Shown here: positions 47,204-55,332 of the stretch, in pieces | How the letters are laid out: the number at the start of each line of letters is the position of its first letter | How positions within the stretch are numbered: position 1 is the first letter of the stretch | From: Planctomycetaceae bacterium | Lineage (GTDB): Bacteria > Planctomycetota > Phycisphaerae > Sedimentisphaerales > Anaerohalosphaeraceae | Length of the DNA: 55,332 nucleotides | Assembly: GCA_021372945.1 (NCBI GenBank) | Contig: JAJFTK010000098.1 | Location: 1 to 55,332 of the forward strand | Direction: 5' to 3' | Notes under the pieces: model-generated | Seen by the model: the letters and a program-made list of their open reading frames with translations, nothing else | Databases searched by the model: none | Told to the model about the DNA's origin: nothing | Translations under genes and position numbers: made by a program

Positions 47204-49797
47204 ATCTGCGCCAAGTGGCCGCCGCGTTTTCTCATGGACAGTTTTACCAGTTCGAACCATGCGATCGTGGCGACACCGGCCGCAATACTGAGCAAAAAGT
47301 CGCTCGGGTGCATGTATGTAAAGTGGAACATGCTCATCAGGTAGGGGGCATAGAGAACCGCCAGCAGCAGCAGCGCCGCTCCCACCGCGACGTACGGCAA
47401 CGCCTTGTTCTCCTGCCGCATCGATGTGAAAATACTCTCTGTCCATGACCGGTTTGTCAGGATCAGGCACAGGTTCGATACGATCAGCGTCACGAACGCC
47501 AGCGTGCGGGCCTCCGCGAAGCCCTCGGCGGATTTGCCAAAGTGCCGCACCGCGATCAGGTAAACCGCAGCCACTATCAGCAGTGACGAAAGGCCCTGAA
47601 AGAAGCTCAGCATCAGCATCTTGCCGCTGAACAGCTGCTTGTCCGGGTCGCGAGGTCGTCGCCGCATGATGTCCGGCTCTTCCTGCTCTGCTTCGAAGAC
47701 AATGGTACAGGTCGGGTCGATGATCAGCTCCAGGAAAACGATGTGCACCGGGAACAGGATCGCCGGATACCCGAGAAAAACGGGCATCAGGGACAGCCCC
47801 GCGATCGGGATATGCACGCTGACAATGTAGGCCATCGCCTTGCGGATATTATCATAGATCTTCCGCCCCGTCCGCACAGCTTCTACGATATTCGAAAAAT
47901 CGTCCGAGACAAGCACCAGTCCCGCCGCCTCGCGTGCCACGTCCGTCCCGCGTTCGCCCATGGCCACGCCGATGTGGGCCGCCTTCAGCGCCGGCGCATC
48001 GTTCACGCCGTCGCCCGTCATCGCCGTGATCTCGCCGTTGGCCTTTAATGCATTGACGATCTTGAGCTTTTGTTCCGGCACAACACGGGCGAAGATGTTC
48101 GTGGTCTTGACCGCTTCGCACAATGCGGGTTCGTCCATGGATGCAAGCTGGGCCCCCGTCATCACGTGCTCCGGCCCCGACAATCCGATCGTCCGGCCGA
48201 TGGTTCGCGCGGTGGATGGATAATCTCCGGTGATCATGATGATCCGGATCCCGGCCTCATGGCATTCCTTTACTGCTTGCGGGACGGTTTCGCGCACCGG
48301 GTCGGCCAGCCCCAGCAGACCCAGGAATTCGAAATGAAAGTCATGCTGATTGCCCGGCAGCGATTCGCGCTTGAATTTTGCCCGTGCCACGCCCAGAACT
48401 CGCAGCTCTTCGCTTGCCAGCGTCTCGACCGCCTTCGATAATTCCTGCTTGCGCGTTTCCTCAAGATGGCACAGGTCAAACACCGATTCCGGCGCCCCTT
48501 TGGAAGCCACGGTGTACTGTCCCTCATCGCCTTTCCACACGTGCGAAAGCGCCTGCAGCTCGCGCGACAGCGGGTACTCCTCCACCAGGTCCCAGCGGTC
48601 ATGCAGATGTTCCGTGTGCTCCAGCGTCTTGACGCCCAGCTCACGCAGCGCCTTTTCCATCGGATCGAACGGGTCCTTCTTGCTGGCCAGGATCCCGTAT
48701 TCCACCAGCGTATGAAACTCCTCCGGCAGACTTCCCGGGCTGGTCTTCTTCACATCCAGGAATAAGCCGCTCTTGGCGTCATACAACCTGCGAAGGGTCA
48801 TCTTGTTTTCGGTCAAGGTGCCGGTCTTATCCACGCACAGCACCGTCGCCGCTCCCAGTGTTTCCACGGTCGCGATGCGCCGCGCCAGCACCTTTTTGCG
48901 GCTCAGCTTCCACGCCCCCAGCGCAAGAAAGATCGTCAATACCACCGGGAACTCCTCCGGCAGCAGCGCCATCGCCAGTGTGATGCCCGCCAGCAATCCG
49001 TTCACCCATTGCCCGCGCGCAAGCCCGTACCCGACGATCACGGCCCCGCACAGAACGATCGCTCCGGCGAATACCTTTTTCACAACTCCGCCCGTCTCTT
49101 TCTGCAGCGACGTGGGCTCCTCCCGGATCGAACTGAGTGCATGACCGATCTTTCCCATCTCCGTTCGTACACCGGTGCACACGATGCGGCAGATTCCCTG
49201 GCCCTGCACCACCAGTGTCCCCGAGAATACGAACGGCGTATCGTCCCCGCCCGGCCGCGGCATTTCGCCGCTGACGCCCTCCGCAGGCGACTTGGATACC
49301 GGCACCGATTCCCCCGTGAGCAGCGATTCGTCAATGCTCAGGTTCCGGCTCCACAACAACCGACCGTCTGCCGGCACGCGGTCGCCTTCGCTCAGGATAA
49401 CCAGGTCATCGGCAACGACCTCGCGTCCCCCGATGCGCCGTCGCTGCCCATTGCGGATCACCAGCGCACGCGGCGACGACAGGTCCCGCAGCGCTGACAG
49501 CGCCTTCTCCGTCTTGTTCTCCTGGTAGATCGTGATGCCCATAATGACGAAGACAAAAAACAGCAGCATCGACGCCTCCCGCAGGTCTCCCAGCACCAGG
49601 TACAGGGTCCCGCACGCCACCAGCAGGATAAACATCGGCTCATGCAGCACGCTTAATACAATGCGGAAAACGCTCGTCTTCCGGTCGGCCTCCAGTTCGT
49701 TATATCCATCCCGGCCGAGTCGCTCTGCGGCCTCGGTCTCTGACAGCCCCTGGAGCTTTTCAAGTTCCGTATCGTTCAATACAGCCATCTCACGCAT
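47200..49797 (-). CDS. Cation-translocating P-type ATPase (PMR1/SERCA-like)
   Basis: The product is 865 residues (862 from the ATG at 49788). A cation-ATPase N-terminal domain (LQGLSETEAAERLGRDGYNE), actuator TGE (LLTGESVPVSKSP), TM4 LLPEEFPVVLTIFLALGAWK (PEEFP in place of the usual PEGLP), phosphorylation site CVDKTGTLTENKMT (about D323), KGAPE, MITGDYPSTA, MTGDGVNDAPALK and a C-terminal six-helix domain are seen. It is a type IIA/IIIA-like pump for Ca2+ or another cation. PEEFP is seen in some bacterial pumps of undefined specificity. It is distinct from the MgtA-type pump at 39633. Confidence 0.88.
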   Translation of the reverse strand: MREMAVLNDTELEKLQGLSETEAAERLGRDGYNELEADRKTSVFRIVLSVLHEPMFILLVACGTLYLVLGDLREASMLLFFVFVIMGITIYQENKTEKALSALRDLSSPRALVIRNGQRRRIGGREVVADDLVILSEGDRVPADGRLLWSRNLSIDESLLTGESVPVSKSPAEGVSGEMPRPGGDDTPFVFSGTLVVQGQGICRIVCTGVRTEMGKIGHALSSIREEPTSLQKETGGVVKKVFAGAIVLCGAVIVGYGLARGQWVNGLLAGITLAMALLPEEFPVVLTIFLALGAWKLSRKKVLARRIATVETLGAATVLCVDKTGTLTENKMTLRRLYDAKSGLFLDVKKTSPGSLPEEFHTLVEYGILASKKDPFDPMEKALRELGVKTLEHTEHLHDRWDLVEEYPLSRELQALSHVWKGDEGQYTVASKGAPESVFDLCHLEETRKQELSKAVETLASEELRVLGVARAKFKRESLPGNQHDFHFEFLGLLGLADPVRETVPQAVKECHEAGIRIIMITGDYPSTARTIGRTIGLSGPEHVMTGAQLASMDEPALCEAVKTTNIFARVVPEQKLKIVNALKANGEITAMTGDGVNDAPALKAAHIGVAMGERGTDVAREAAGLVLVSDDFSNIVEAVRTGRKIYDNIRKAMAYIVSVHIPIAGLSLMPVFLGYPAILFPVHIVFLELIIDPTCTIVFEAEQEEPDIMRRRPRDPDKQLFSGKMLMLSFFQGLSSLLIVAAVYLIAVRHFGKSAEGFAEARTLAFVTLIVSNLCLILTNRSWTESIFTSMRQENKALPYVAVGAALLLLAVLYAPYLMSMFHFTYMHPSDFLLSIAAGVATIAWFELVKLSMRKRGGHLAQI

Positions 49798-49901
49798 GTT
49801 AATTCCGCTTAATCCTCGCTTTTTGTTCTGCTCATAAAAAACAATATCCCGCTCGGCGGGATCACAACGCTGAGAAAATGTTTCGAAAACGATGCCCTTA
49901 A

Positions 49902-50771
49902 TTAATACACGATCGCGGCGTATCCAACGGACTCTTCGCTGAATTGCCCGAATTTCTCTCGCACCACATCGCTGCTGGTCGTATGGCCCAGCAGGATGCC
50001 GCGGCTTCTGCCCATCGCCTTAGCCGCCGCCGCGACCGCCGCCACTGCCGCAGGCCCGCATGCGCTGTTTTTTTCGATCGCCGTTTCAACCAGCGACTCG
50101 GCTTCCATCCGCAGCGCAAGCTCTATAAACTCTTTGTCATTCACTTCGCCGGCCCACCGAATCCCTTCCGGCCCTGAGCCTTCCGGGTAAAAACCATAGC
50201 GCGGGCCGTAATGCGTCAGGTCGCTCGACCCCACGCAGACGATCTTCCTGGACTGTTTGCAGATCAGTTCGCCCACTCGCCTGCCGAAGGCCGGGTCGAA
50301 TCCCGCTGCCGGCATAATGATCGGAACGATCTGCGCCTTGGGAAAAAGGTACTGAATGAACGGCACCTGCACCTCGATGCTGTGCTCACCCTTATGGGCG
50401 TTCGGATTGGCGATTGCCCCGATGCCCGCGATAGCCGCCGCAAGTTCCGCATCCACCCCGATCTTGCCCAGCGGAGTCTCCCATTCGCCGCTGTCATAGA
50501 GCGCTGGACCGCCGCGCCCAAGGCTGTGTGCCGCCCCAAAAAGAACAAACGTGTCCACCTGACCATTGACCTGCTCGATCGCTTTGAACGCCATCGCCGC
50601 CAGGCTGCCGCTGAACACCCATCCCGCGTGCGGAACGACCGCCCCCACGATGGGCCTGGGCAGCTCGCCCTGAACCGGCCCAGCGCCCAGGCAATCCCGA
50701 ATCTCCTCAAGACATTCCGCCCTCGTCCCCCCGTAAAACTGGCCGGCAACGGCTGCTTTTCGCACGTTCAT
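49902..50771 (-). CDS. MEMO/AmmeMemoRadiSam-B family protein
   Basis: The product is 289 residues. RKAAVAGQFYGGTRAECLEE, VGAVVPHAGWVFSGSLAAMA, LFGAAHSLGRGG, KGEHSIEVQVPFIQYLFPKA and VGSSDLTHYGPRYG match the MEMO1 family (metal-binding His, Asp, Cys). In many bacteria this is one of three genes with an AMMECR1 protein and a radical SAM enzyme; neither is seen next to it here. Function is not established; it is probably metal-dependent. Confidence 0.88.
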   Translation of the reverse strand: MNVRKAAVAGQFYGGTRAECLEEIRDCLGAGPVQGELPRPIVGAVVPHAGWVFSGSLAAMAFKAIEQVNGQVDTFVLFGAAHSLGRGGPALYDSGEWETPLGKIGVDAELAAAIAGIGAIANPNAHKGEHSIEVQVPFIQYLFPKAQIVPIIMPAAGFDPAFGRRVGELICKQSRKIVCVGSSDLTHYGPRYGFYPEGSGPEGIRWAGEVNDKEFIELALRMEAESLVETAIEKNSACGPAAVAAVAAAAKAMGRSRGILLGHTTSSDVVREKFGQFSEESVGYAAIVY

Positions 50772-50783
50772 TCCTGATCTCCC

Positions 50784-50811
50784 TTGTCAACGCCTTCTTT
50801 CACGCTATAAT
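50784..50811 (+). promoter_or_regulatory. sigma70-type promoter of purE
   Basis: TTGTCA (50784-50789), 16 bases, perfect TATAAT (50806-50811), 100 bases before the purE start. Confidence 0.65.
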
Positions 50812-50915
50812 CCTCTTTGATACCGTCGGCTTCTTGCCGGCACGCCGACCTCAAAGGATGCTGGCTGGAAGCCGGCAATACAGGGTCAATTGTACCCCCG
50901 TTACAGGATATTACA
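50812..50915 (+). promoter_or_regulatory. Structured leader of purE
   Basis: The 104-base stretch between promoter and start codon holds two GC-rich stems, GTCGGC(TTCTTGCCGGCAC)GCCGAC and an overlapping GCCGGC-type pairing with GAAGCCGGC further on. The two are mutually exclusive in part, so a switch is conceivable, but I do not recognise the purine riboswitch core. Confidence 0.35.
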
Positions 50916-51422
50916 ATGGACAAACCAAGGCAGTCTCCGGTCGCAGTCGTGATGGGCTCGGAAAGCGATCTTCCCGTCATGGAAAAGTGCGTCAAGCAGC
51001 TTCAGGAATTCGGCATTGATCCGACCGTGCGGATCCTTTCTGCTCATCGAACGCCCCAACAGGCGCACGACTTTGCCGCCAATGCCGCCTCAAATGGCAC
51101 AAAGGTGATTATTGCGGCTGCCGGAATGGCCGCACACCTGGCCGGTGCGATGGCCGCTCATTCACAATTGCCGATTATCGGCGTCCCCATGCAGGCCGGC
51201 GAAGGTCCTTGCGGTCTGGATGCTCTGCTCAGCACCGTTCAGATGCCCCCCGGCATGCCCGTCGGCACCATGGCAATCGGCAAGGCCGGCGCCAAGAACG
51301 CCGCCATTTACGCCGTCCAGATACTCGCCCTTAGTGATCCAGATTTGGCCGCGAAACTGACCGCCTTCCGCCGGGCTCAAACCCAATCCGTCCTCGAAAA
51401 GGACCGGCAACTACATGAGTAG
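50916..51422 (+). CDS. purE: N5-carboxyaminoimidazole ribonucleotide mutase
   Basis: PurE rearranges N5-CAIR to CAIR in purine synthesis. The product is 168 residues from ATG 50916 (CAGGATATTACA upstream); the longer frame from 50817 covers the leader and is not expected. Class I signatures: VMGSESDLPVMEKCVKQLQE, ILSAHRTPQQAHDFA (catalytic His), AAAGMAAHLAGAMAAHSQLP, PMQAGEGPCGLDALLSTVQM and GMPVGTMAIGKAGAKNAAIY. purK is not adjacent. Confidence 0.96.
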   Translation: MDKPRQSPVAVVMGSESDLPVMEKCVKQLQEFGIDPTVRILSAHRTPQQAHDFAANAASNGTKVIIAAAGMAAHLAGAMAAHSQLPIIGVPMQAGEGPCGLDALLSTVQMPPGMPVGTMAIGKAGAKNAAIYAVQILALSDPDLAAKLTAFRRAQTQSVLEKDRQLHE

Positions 51423-51541
51423 TTGCCCGCACGCTAGAAATTTCAAATTGAATACAGTTTTTCATTGACCGATAAATAGGTGGTTTTATATCATCATTGC
51501 GTAAAACTTAATACTTGAAAGTCCACTGGACTTTGAGCGTT

Positions 51542-51647
51542 CAAACCGAAATCGCCAGTTTTGTTGTTGAAGAACGCAAAGACCGGTGCCCCAAGTCGGG
51601 GCATCGTCGTTGCGTGTCTTCAACGGGCTCTGGCGAGCCTCGGTTTG
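51542..51647. ncRNA. Long rod-like hairpin, candidate structured RNA
   Basis: An almost continuous pairing of about 106 bases: CAAACCGA/TCGGTTTG, TCGCCAG/CTGGCGA, GTTGAAG/CTTCAAC, ACGCAA/TTGCGT, then GTGCCCC/GGGGCAT around loop AAGTC, with small internal loops. Compensated arms with short bulges are typical of a structured RNA such as 6S RNA, and some 6S genes lie beside pur genes; without a covariance search this stays a candidate. The strand cannot be decided. A small palindrome (AAAGTCCACTGGACTTT) lies just before it. Confidence 0.45.
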
Positions 51648-51721
51648 GCACTTTCGGCGGTGCTCCCTTACATTCCCGGAAGTGATCTGCCATCTAAATC
51701 TTCTGCCGCGCTTGCGCGGTC

Positions 51722-51822
51722 GCCGGACTGATTTTGTGTGATAATCAGTCCGGCAAAAATGAATATTGTCCGGGCTGACGAAAGGATTCGGTGAAGGGGT
51801 CCCTTTCATGTGTGCAGCCCGG
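51722..51822 (+). other. Two further stem-loops in the same 517-base gap
   Basis: GCCGGACTGATT/AATCAGTCCGGC (12 bp perfect, 51722-51754) and CCGGGCTG/CAGCCCGG (51770-51822) with an inner GAAAGG/CCTTTC. The second is followed by AGTCCTTTTAATTT, terminator-like. Together with the rod hairpin they fill the gap between purE and the 961-residue surface protein gene. Confidence 0.5.
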
Positions 51823-51865
51823 AGTCCTTTTAATTTGATAGTGACAGATGCAGAAAGGAGGTTTT

Positions 51866-51883
51866 ATGAAAAATTGTCAATGA
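51866..51883 (+). other. Five-codon open frame with a perfect ribosome-binding site
   Basis: AAAGGAGG (51854-51861) and ATG at 51866 encode MKNCQ and stop. The sequence AGGAGGTTTTATGAAAA is near-identical to AGGAGGTTTGTATGAAAA at the start of the next gene (51929 onward), so this may be a leader peptide or a duplicated gene start that has decayed. Confidence 0.35.
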
Positions 51884-51939
51884 GTTTTTGGGCTACTCTA
51901 TGTTGACGGGGGATAACTTTTTATTTTTAGGAGGTTTGT

Positions 51940-54825
51940 ATGAAAACCATGATGGCAACAAATGAGTTGAGAAGGAAAATTGTTCTTTCCGTATTATTTT
52001 TGCTTGTAATCGTTTCACCCGGCAATATTGCTTTAGCAGACCCCAACAGCCCTAATCCGGCGCCAGTTTACATGGCTTACGGCGATGTTGCACCTGATTT
52101 CGACCCCAATGCTTATTCTTTTCTGGTTTACGACTGTGGAACGGATAACCTTATTCAAAGTGCATTACCGCAGATTGGGATCGAACACTTCACACTGCGA
52201 ACGCCGAGCAATCCTGTGACGGCCAATGATCTTGCTGCACATAACATTCTTGTGGTTAGTTGGAATGCAGGGGGCGACACAAGCGGCCTTGATCCTAACC
52301 TTTTGCAGGCATACATTACCGGAAGAGTATTCTTGACAGGCCATGATTTAGATTATCACACGGTGCGAGGAACTCCGCATGACCAGGGTGATTTTCAACC
52401 TGCCGATATTGTCTTATCTCAGGCGATTGAGTTCGTTTTGGCCGGAGGTGGAACCGGATTAGTTGGCTTGACCGACTCCTCCACCTTGTTCAATTGGCTT
52501 CCTTCCGAATGGGGGATTGCCGCGGCTCAGAATGGTACGGAGCAGATTCAATCATTCACCGATGATGGAATTGCCAGTGGCGTCTTTGACGGGGTTGAGC
52601 CGGCGGATATGTCCGGTTGGAGTCAGTCGTATCACAATACGTTTACCGCTTGGGGAGACGGATTCACAGCTTATGAAACAGGCGCAACCGAGCATGTGGT
52701 AACGATTGCGGCGCCAATCAACCCGATGGGTTTCGATTTTCACAAATACGATGACATCCCCGATGCCAATTGCGTGAACATTGATGATCCTATCGAATAC
52801 ACCATTACGTGGGATAATACGACGGACCAGACGTTCTATAACTGTTACATCAGAGACATTTTTCCCGCCGGGGTGACGTACCCGGTCGAATACTTTATGG
52901 ATCCCAACACGTATGAGATCACCGTTTCTGATCCTAACTACCAGGCGGACGATCACACCTATATCTTCCCGATTGGAACCATCTACCCGGATGATTCCGG
53001 CGTGAAGTACTTGGAGGTTATTGTCAACGACTTGGCCGAGCCGGGATATTACCTGCGTAACGTCGCTGAGTTGTGGGCGACCGTTTACGATCCCAACGGC
53101 CAGAACCCTGTCGAACGGCTCATCGCCACCGCCAGAGTCGATACGCTGGCGTGCTGCTGGGACACCAATGGGATTCTATACGTGGATGAGAACGCAAATG
53201 GCACCAATACCGGCGTGTCATGGCAGAATGCCTACACCGATTTGCAGGATGCGTTAACCCGCGCCAGAACAGCCCACTGCGCTTTCGATTACACCATCTA
53301 TGTGGCACAGGGGGCATATTCGCCGGGCGACGATGAAGGCGACAGTTTCGACCTTAGCACACTTCCCGGGATCGAATTGTACGGCGGTTTCCCGACTGGC
53401 GGATGCGATTTTAGCCTGCGGAACCCGAAACGATATCAAACGATTCTATCCGGTAAAATTGATGAAACGCATCGTAATGAGACAATTTTACGGATGGGTA
53501 ATAACACCTATGTCGAGGGATTCACGATTAAGGAAAGTAGCTTTTCGGGTCAAGGTCTTTATGGTTGCTGCGGAGATTTTACCGTTATCAACTGCAAAAT
53601 CGACCGGAACGCAGGCTATGGTGCATTCATCGAGGATGCGAACGCGACCTTTAAGTGGTGTAATTTTAGAAGTAACCGATTAGATGGGATCAGGCATACC
53701 GGAGAGAACAAATCGCTATTGCTGGAAAACGTTTCTGTACGTCAGAGCGGACGGCATGGTGTTTTCTCAACCGATTCTACGCCGACCATTTTAAATAGCA
53801 TCCTGTTAGAGAGCGATATGACTTTGAAAGAAGGTCGTGCAGGTCTTATGATGGAAAATCCTTCCCAGAGACCCTATCTACAAAATTTGACTTGCGCTCA
53901 TAACTTCACGGAAGGCATTGCTCTCGCTGGAACCAATCTGCCAGAGATTTACAACAGTATCGTTTTCCATAATGGCGGCGAAGCTTTGGCAGGGTTTTCG
54001 GCAGATGATACGGCTATGTATAGCTGTATCGAGGACGCAAACAGCATTAACGGGAATATAGCCGTCGATCCACAATTTGCCTATTTCGACCCCAACAATG
54101 TCCGGTTGTCGGCGGAAAGTGATTGCCGACATGCCTCAGCTCCCCTATGCGTCATTGATTATAGCGATCAGCAGGACATGGATGGCAATCCCCGTGTTGG
54201 TATGGTCGATACGCCGCCTGACATGGGCGCTTATGAAATGGTCTGTGACATAAATGTAGGCAATCCAACATGGGACTGGAACGCGGACGGCCTGGTTAAT
54301 CTGGTCGAGTGGAATACATTGGCGACAATCTGGAAGTCACATGACCCCAATGATCCTCTTTGGGCAGATCCCAACGTGGCAGCCCCCAATCTGTCGGAAG
54401 GCTGGTATGAATGGAAATACCAATACAACTACGTCAATACAGGGGCCTCTCAGTATGCTATCGACCTTGCCGACCTTTTGTATTGGATTGAAACCGCTCC
54501 GTACTTGTGGAAGGCATGTTGGGTTGATTTAGAGGAAATGCAGATGCAGCAGATAATGGGCGGTGGCGAAGAAATGCTGCTCATGACCGAGGAACTAATG
54601 CTCGAAGGTCTGCAATCCTGGCCCGAACCGGAACTCGTTCAGCCTGAGCCGACCATCGAAGAACAGGTCTTACAGTTGCAGGATGCGGTTGCGTTCCTGG
54701 AGCAAATATGGCTTGAGGAACCTGACTTGCAGCAGCAGATCAGCGCTGAAGACTGGCAGGCGTTTATGGATGCGGTGTATCAGAACCTGCTTGATTTACA
54801 GGCTGAAAACCTTCAGTTAGAATAA
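51940..54825 (+). CDS. Large secreted surface protein with beta-helix and dockerin-like segments
   Basis: The product is 961 residues, with TAGGAGGTTTGT before the ATG. Parts: signal peptide (about 10-33); an N-terminal region with YDCGTDNLIQSALPQIGIEH and VFLTGHDLDYH, resembling a glutamine-amidotransferase-like or flavodoxin-like fold; a DUF11-like Ig segment (CVNIDDPIEYTITWDNTTDQ); a right-handed beta-helix (LYVDENANGTNTGVSWQNAY; NTYVEGFTIKESS; NCKIDRNAGYGAFIEDANAT); a dockerin-like motif (WDWNADGLVNLVEWNTLATI); and a Gln/Glu/Met-rich helical C-terminus (MQMQQIMGGGEEMLLMTEEL), predicted coiled coil. No PEP-CTERM motif. Probably cell-surface or extracellular; function unknown. Confidence 0.8.
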   Translation: MKTMMATNELRRKIVLSVLFLLVIVSPGNIALADPNSPNPAPVYMAYGDVAPDFDPNAYSFLVYDCGTDNLIQSALPQIGIEHFTLRTPSNPVTANDLAAHNILVVSWNAGGDTSGLDPNLLQAYITGRVFLTGHDLDYHTVRGTPHDQGDFQPADIVLSQAIEFVLAGGGTGLVGLTDSSTLFNWLPSEWGIAAAQNGTEQIQSFTDDGIASGVFDGVEPADMSGWSQSYHNTFTAWGDGFTAYETGATEHVVTIAAPINPMGFDFHKYDDIPDANCVNIDDPIEYTITWDNTTDQTFYNCYIRDIFPAGVTYPVEYFMDPNTYEITVSDPNYQADDHTYIFPIGTIYPDDSGVKYLEVIVNDLAEPGYYLRNVAELWATVYDPNGQNPVERLIATARVDTLACCWDTNGILYVDENANGTNTGVSWQNAYTDLQDALTRARTAHCAFDYTIYVAQGAYSPGDDEGDSFDLSTLPGIELYGGFPTGGCDFSLRNPKRYQTILSGKIDETHRNETILRMGNNTYVEGFTIKESSFSGQGLYGCCGDFTVINCKIDRNAGYGAFIEDANATFKWCNFRSNRLDGIRHTGENKSLLLENVSVRQSGRHGVFSTDSTPTILNSILLESDMTLKEGRAGLMMENPSQRPYLQNLTCAHNFTEGIALAGTNLPEIYNSIVFHNGGEALAGFSADDTAMYSCIEDANSINGNIAVDPQFAYFDPNNVRLSAESDCRHASAPLCVIDYSDQQDMDGNPRVGMVDTPPDMGAYEMVCDINVGNPTWDWNADGLVNLVEWNTLATIWKSHDPNDPLWADPNVAAPNLSEGWYEWKYQYNYVNTGASQYAIDLADLLYWIETAPYLWKACWVDLEEMQMQQIMGGGEEMLLMTEELMLEGLQSWPEPELVQPEPTIEEQVLQLQDAVAFLEQIWLEEPDLQQQISAEDWQAFMDAVYQNLLDLQAENLQLE

Positions 54826-54828
54826 TAC

Positions 54829-54857
54829 TTGACTTAATTACACCAAAACTGTATGAT
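54829..54857 (+). promoter_or_regulatory. sigma70-type promoter of the last gene
   Basis: TTGACT (54829-54834), 17 bases, TATGAT (54852-54857), beginning just after the stop codon of the 961-residue gene. Confidence 0.55.
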
Positions 54858-54868
54858 TGGGTAAAATG

Positions 54869-54898
54869 GCTGTGTGCGGGGGCGACTTCGCACACAGC
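54869..54898 (+). promoter_or_regulatory. Perfect 10-bp stem-loop at the 5' end of the last transcript
   Basis: GCTGTGTGCG and CGCACACAGC pair around GGGGCGACTT. It starts about five bases after the predicted transcription start, so it would form a 5' stem on the message; it may also be an operator or the terminator of the previous gene, but no T-run follows. Confidence 0.5.
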
Positions 54899-54920
54899 AT
54901 AACTTACAGATGGAGAATGG

Positions 54921-55332
54921 ATGATGAAGCAAACACTTGCGTTTTTTCTACTCACAATCTTTTCTATGCCGGTTTTGGGCGGTGTTGCTGACGATGGCGT
55001 AATTTCGATGGGCGAATATGCTTTCAGCCTTACTTGGCGATCTTACGACCCGCCGCTTCTTGTCGATGGGGGCGGGGCATACGAGATCCAAGTACGGGAT
55101 AGCGGTCGTATGATTGTACAATCCACATCATCGCCGTTACAAAGATATGTCAGCGGCGTGTATGATATTCTGCTTTTCGACACCTCACACTTGGAGTATT
55201 TGAATGGCGTAACTCAGTACATTCTCCTCGGTCAAGACCCTACGGCAAACCTCAAGGGCGGAAGCATCAATCGTCTTGGAACAATGCGGTATGCCTCGCC
55301 GGAGTTAGGAGATGAAAATATCTTCATCTATG
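54921..55332 (+). CDS. Secreted protein, partial (runs off the window)
   Basis: The frame starts at ATG 54921 or 54924 (TGGAGAATGG upstream) and is open to the window end, 137 codons. A signal peptide (QTLAFFLLTIFSMPVLGG) is followed by VADDGVISMGEYAFSLTWRS, IQVRDSGRMIVQSTSSPLQR and SGVYDILLFDTSHLEYLNG. A beta-rich repetitive character (short polar strands, Gly-Ser-Ile-Asn turn) is suggested, but the family is not recognised. Confidence 0.7.
   Translation, partial: MMKQTLAFFLLTIFSMPVLGGVADDGVISMGEYAFSLTWRSYDPPLLVDGGGAYEIQVRDSGRMIVQSTSSPLQRYVSGVYDILLFDTSHLEYLNGVTQYILLGQDPTANLKGGSINRLGTMRYASPELGDENIFIY

Noticed and set aside
51740..51860. Cyclic-di-GMP (GEMM) riboswitch upstream of the 961-residue gene
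   Set aside because: The GNRA-tetraloop receptor and the conserved GEMM core bases are not present in the right order.
1..55332. CRISPR array or transposase-bearing insertion sequence
   Set aside because: No regularly spaced identical repeats, no cas genes, and no transposase or integrase frame was found.

Overview
The window looks like a chromosomal piece of a planctomycete of the class Phycisphaerae (Sedimentisphaerales-like), most likely from a metagenome-assembled or otherwise uncurated genome. The basis is the mix of large secreted proteins with dockerin-like EF-hand repeats, PEP-CTERM anchored proteins, right-handed beta-helix and WGENIGW-repeat proteins, and polysaccharide-degrading enzymes, set among mid-to-high GC housekeeping genes. 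This assignment is inference; no rRNA is present.

Layout. 1-9.3 kb is a surface and secretion region: a frameshifted YbjQ-like gene, three consecutive PEP-CTERM genes with almost identical C-termini, a SUFU-like protein, a PilX-like pilus protein and a 983-residue pectate-lyase-like protein. 9.4-20.6 kb is mainly housekeeping and metabolism: lipA-lipB, a PfkB sugar kinase, a DUF697-like membrane protein, a CstB-like persulfide dioxygenase with two rhodanese domains, a KamA-type radical SAM enzyme and carB. 20.9-24 kb holds tRNA-Ser(CGA), a small GIY-YIG nuclease gene bracketed by a 44-bp direct repeat that contains the tRNA 3' end, and a GH9 cellulase-like gene broken by one indel. 24-31.3 kb has a lipoprotein, a flavin reductase and a complete heavy-metal RND efflux operon led by a small secreted Cys-containing protein.

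31.5-39.4 kb looks like a stress and exopolysaccharide island: DUF883 and YqjE/holin-like membrane proteins, a glycan cluster (GT9, GT4, CgeB-type glycosyltransferase, nucleotide-sugar epimerase), small conserved proteins, hemerythrin, a DUF2383 ferritin-like protein and ChaB. Embedded in the glycan cluster are three gene remnants: a truncated glycosidase, a truncated and frameshifted methyltransferase, and an epimerase that has lost its centre.

39.6-42.3 kb is an MgtA-type P-ATPase. 42.4-45.4 kb is a compact three-gene operon, U32-family Fe-S protein, SAM methyltransferase and type III polyketide synthase, with overlapping stop and start codons. I regard it as the most interesting candidate system: an apparently oxygen-independent tailoring enzyme paired with a type III PKS. 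45.5-55.3 kb contains beta-helix and WGENIGW secreted proteins, a second (PMR1/SERCA-like) P-ATPase, a MEMO-family protein, purE with a structured leader, a 517-nt non-coding interval with a long rod-like hairpin and two more stem-loops, a 961-residue surface protein, and the start of another secreted protein cut by the window end.

Several interspersed intergenic phrases recur (a CTCTGAGTTCTCTGTG-type repeat and others). No CRISPR array, transposase or integrase was seen.
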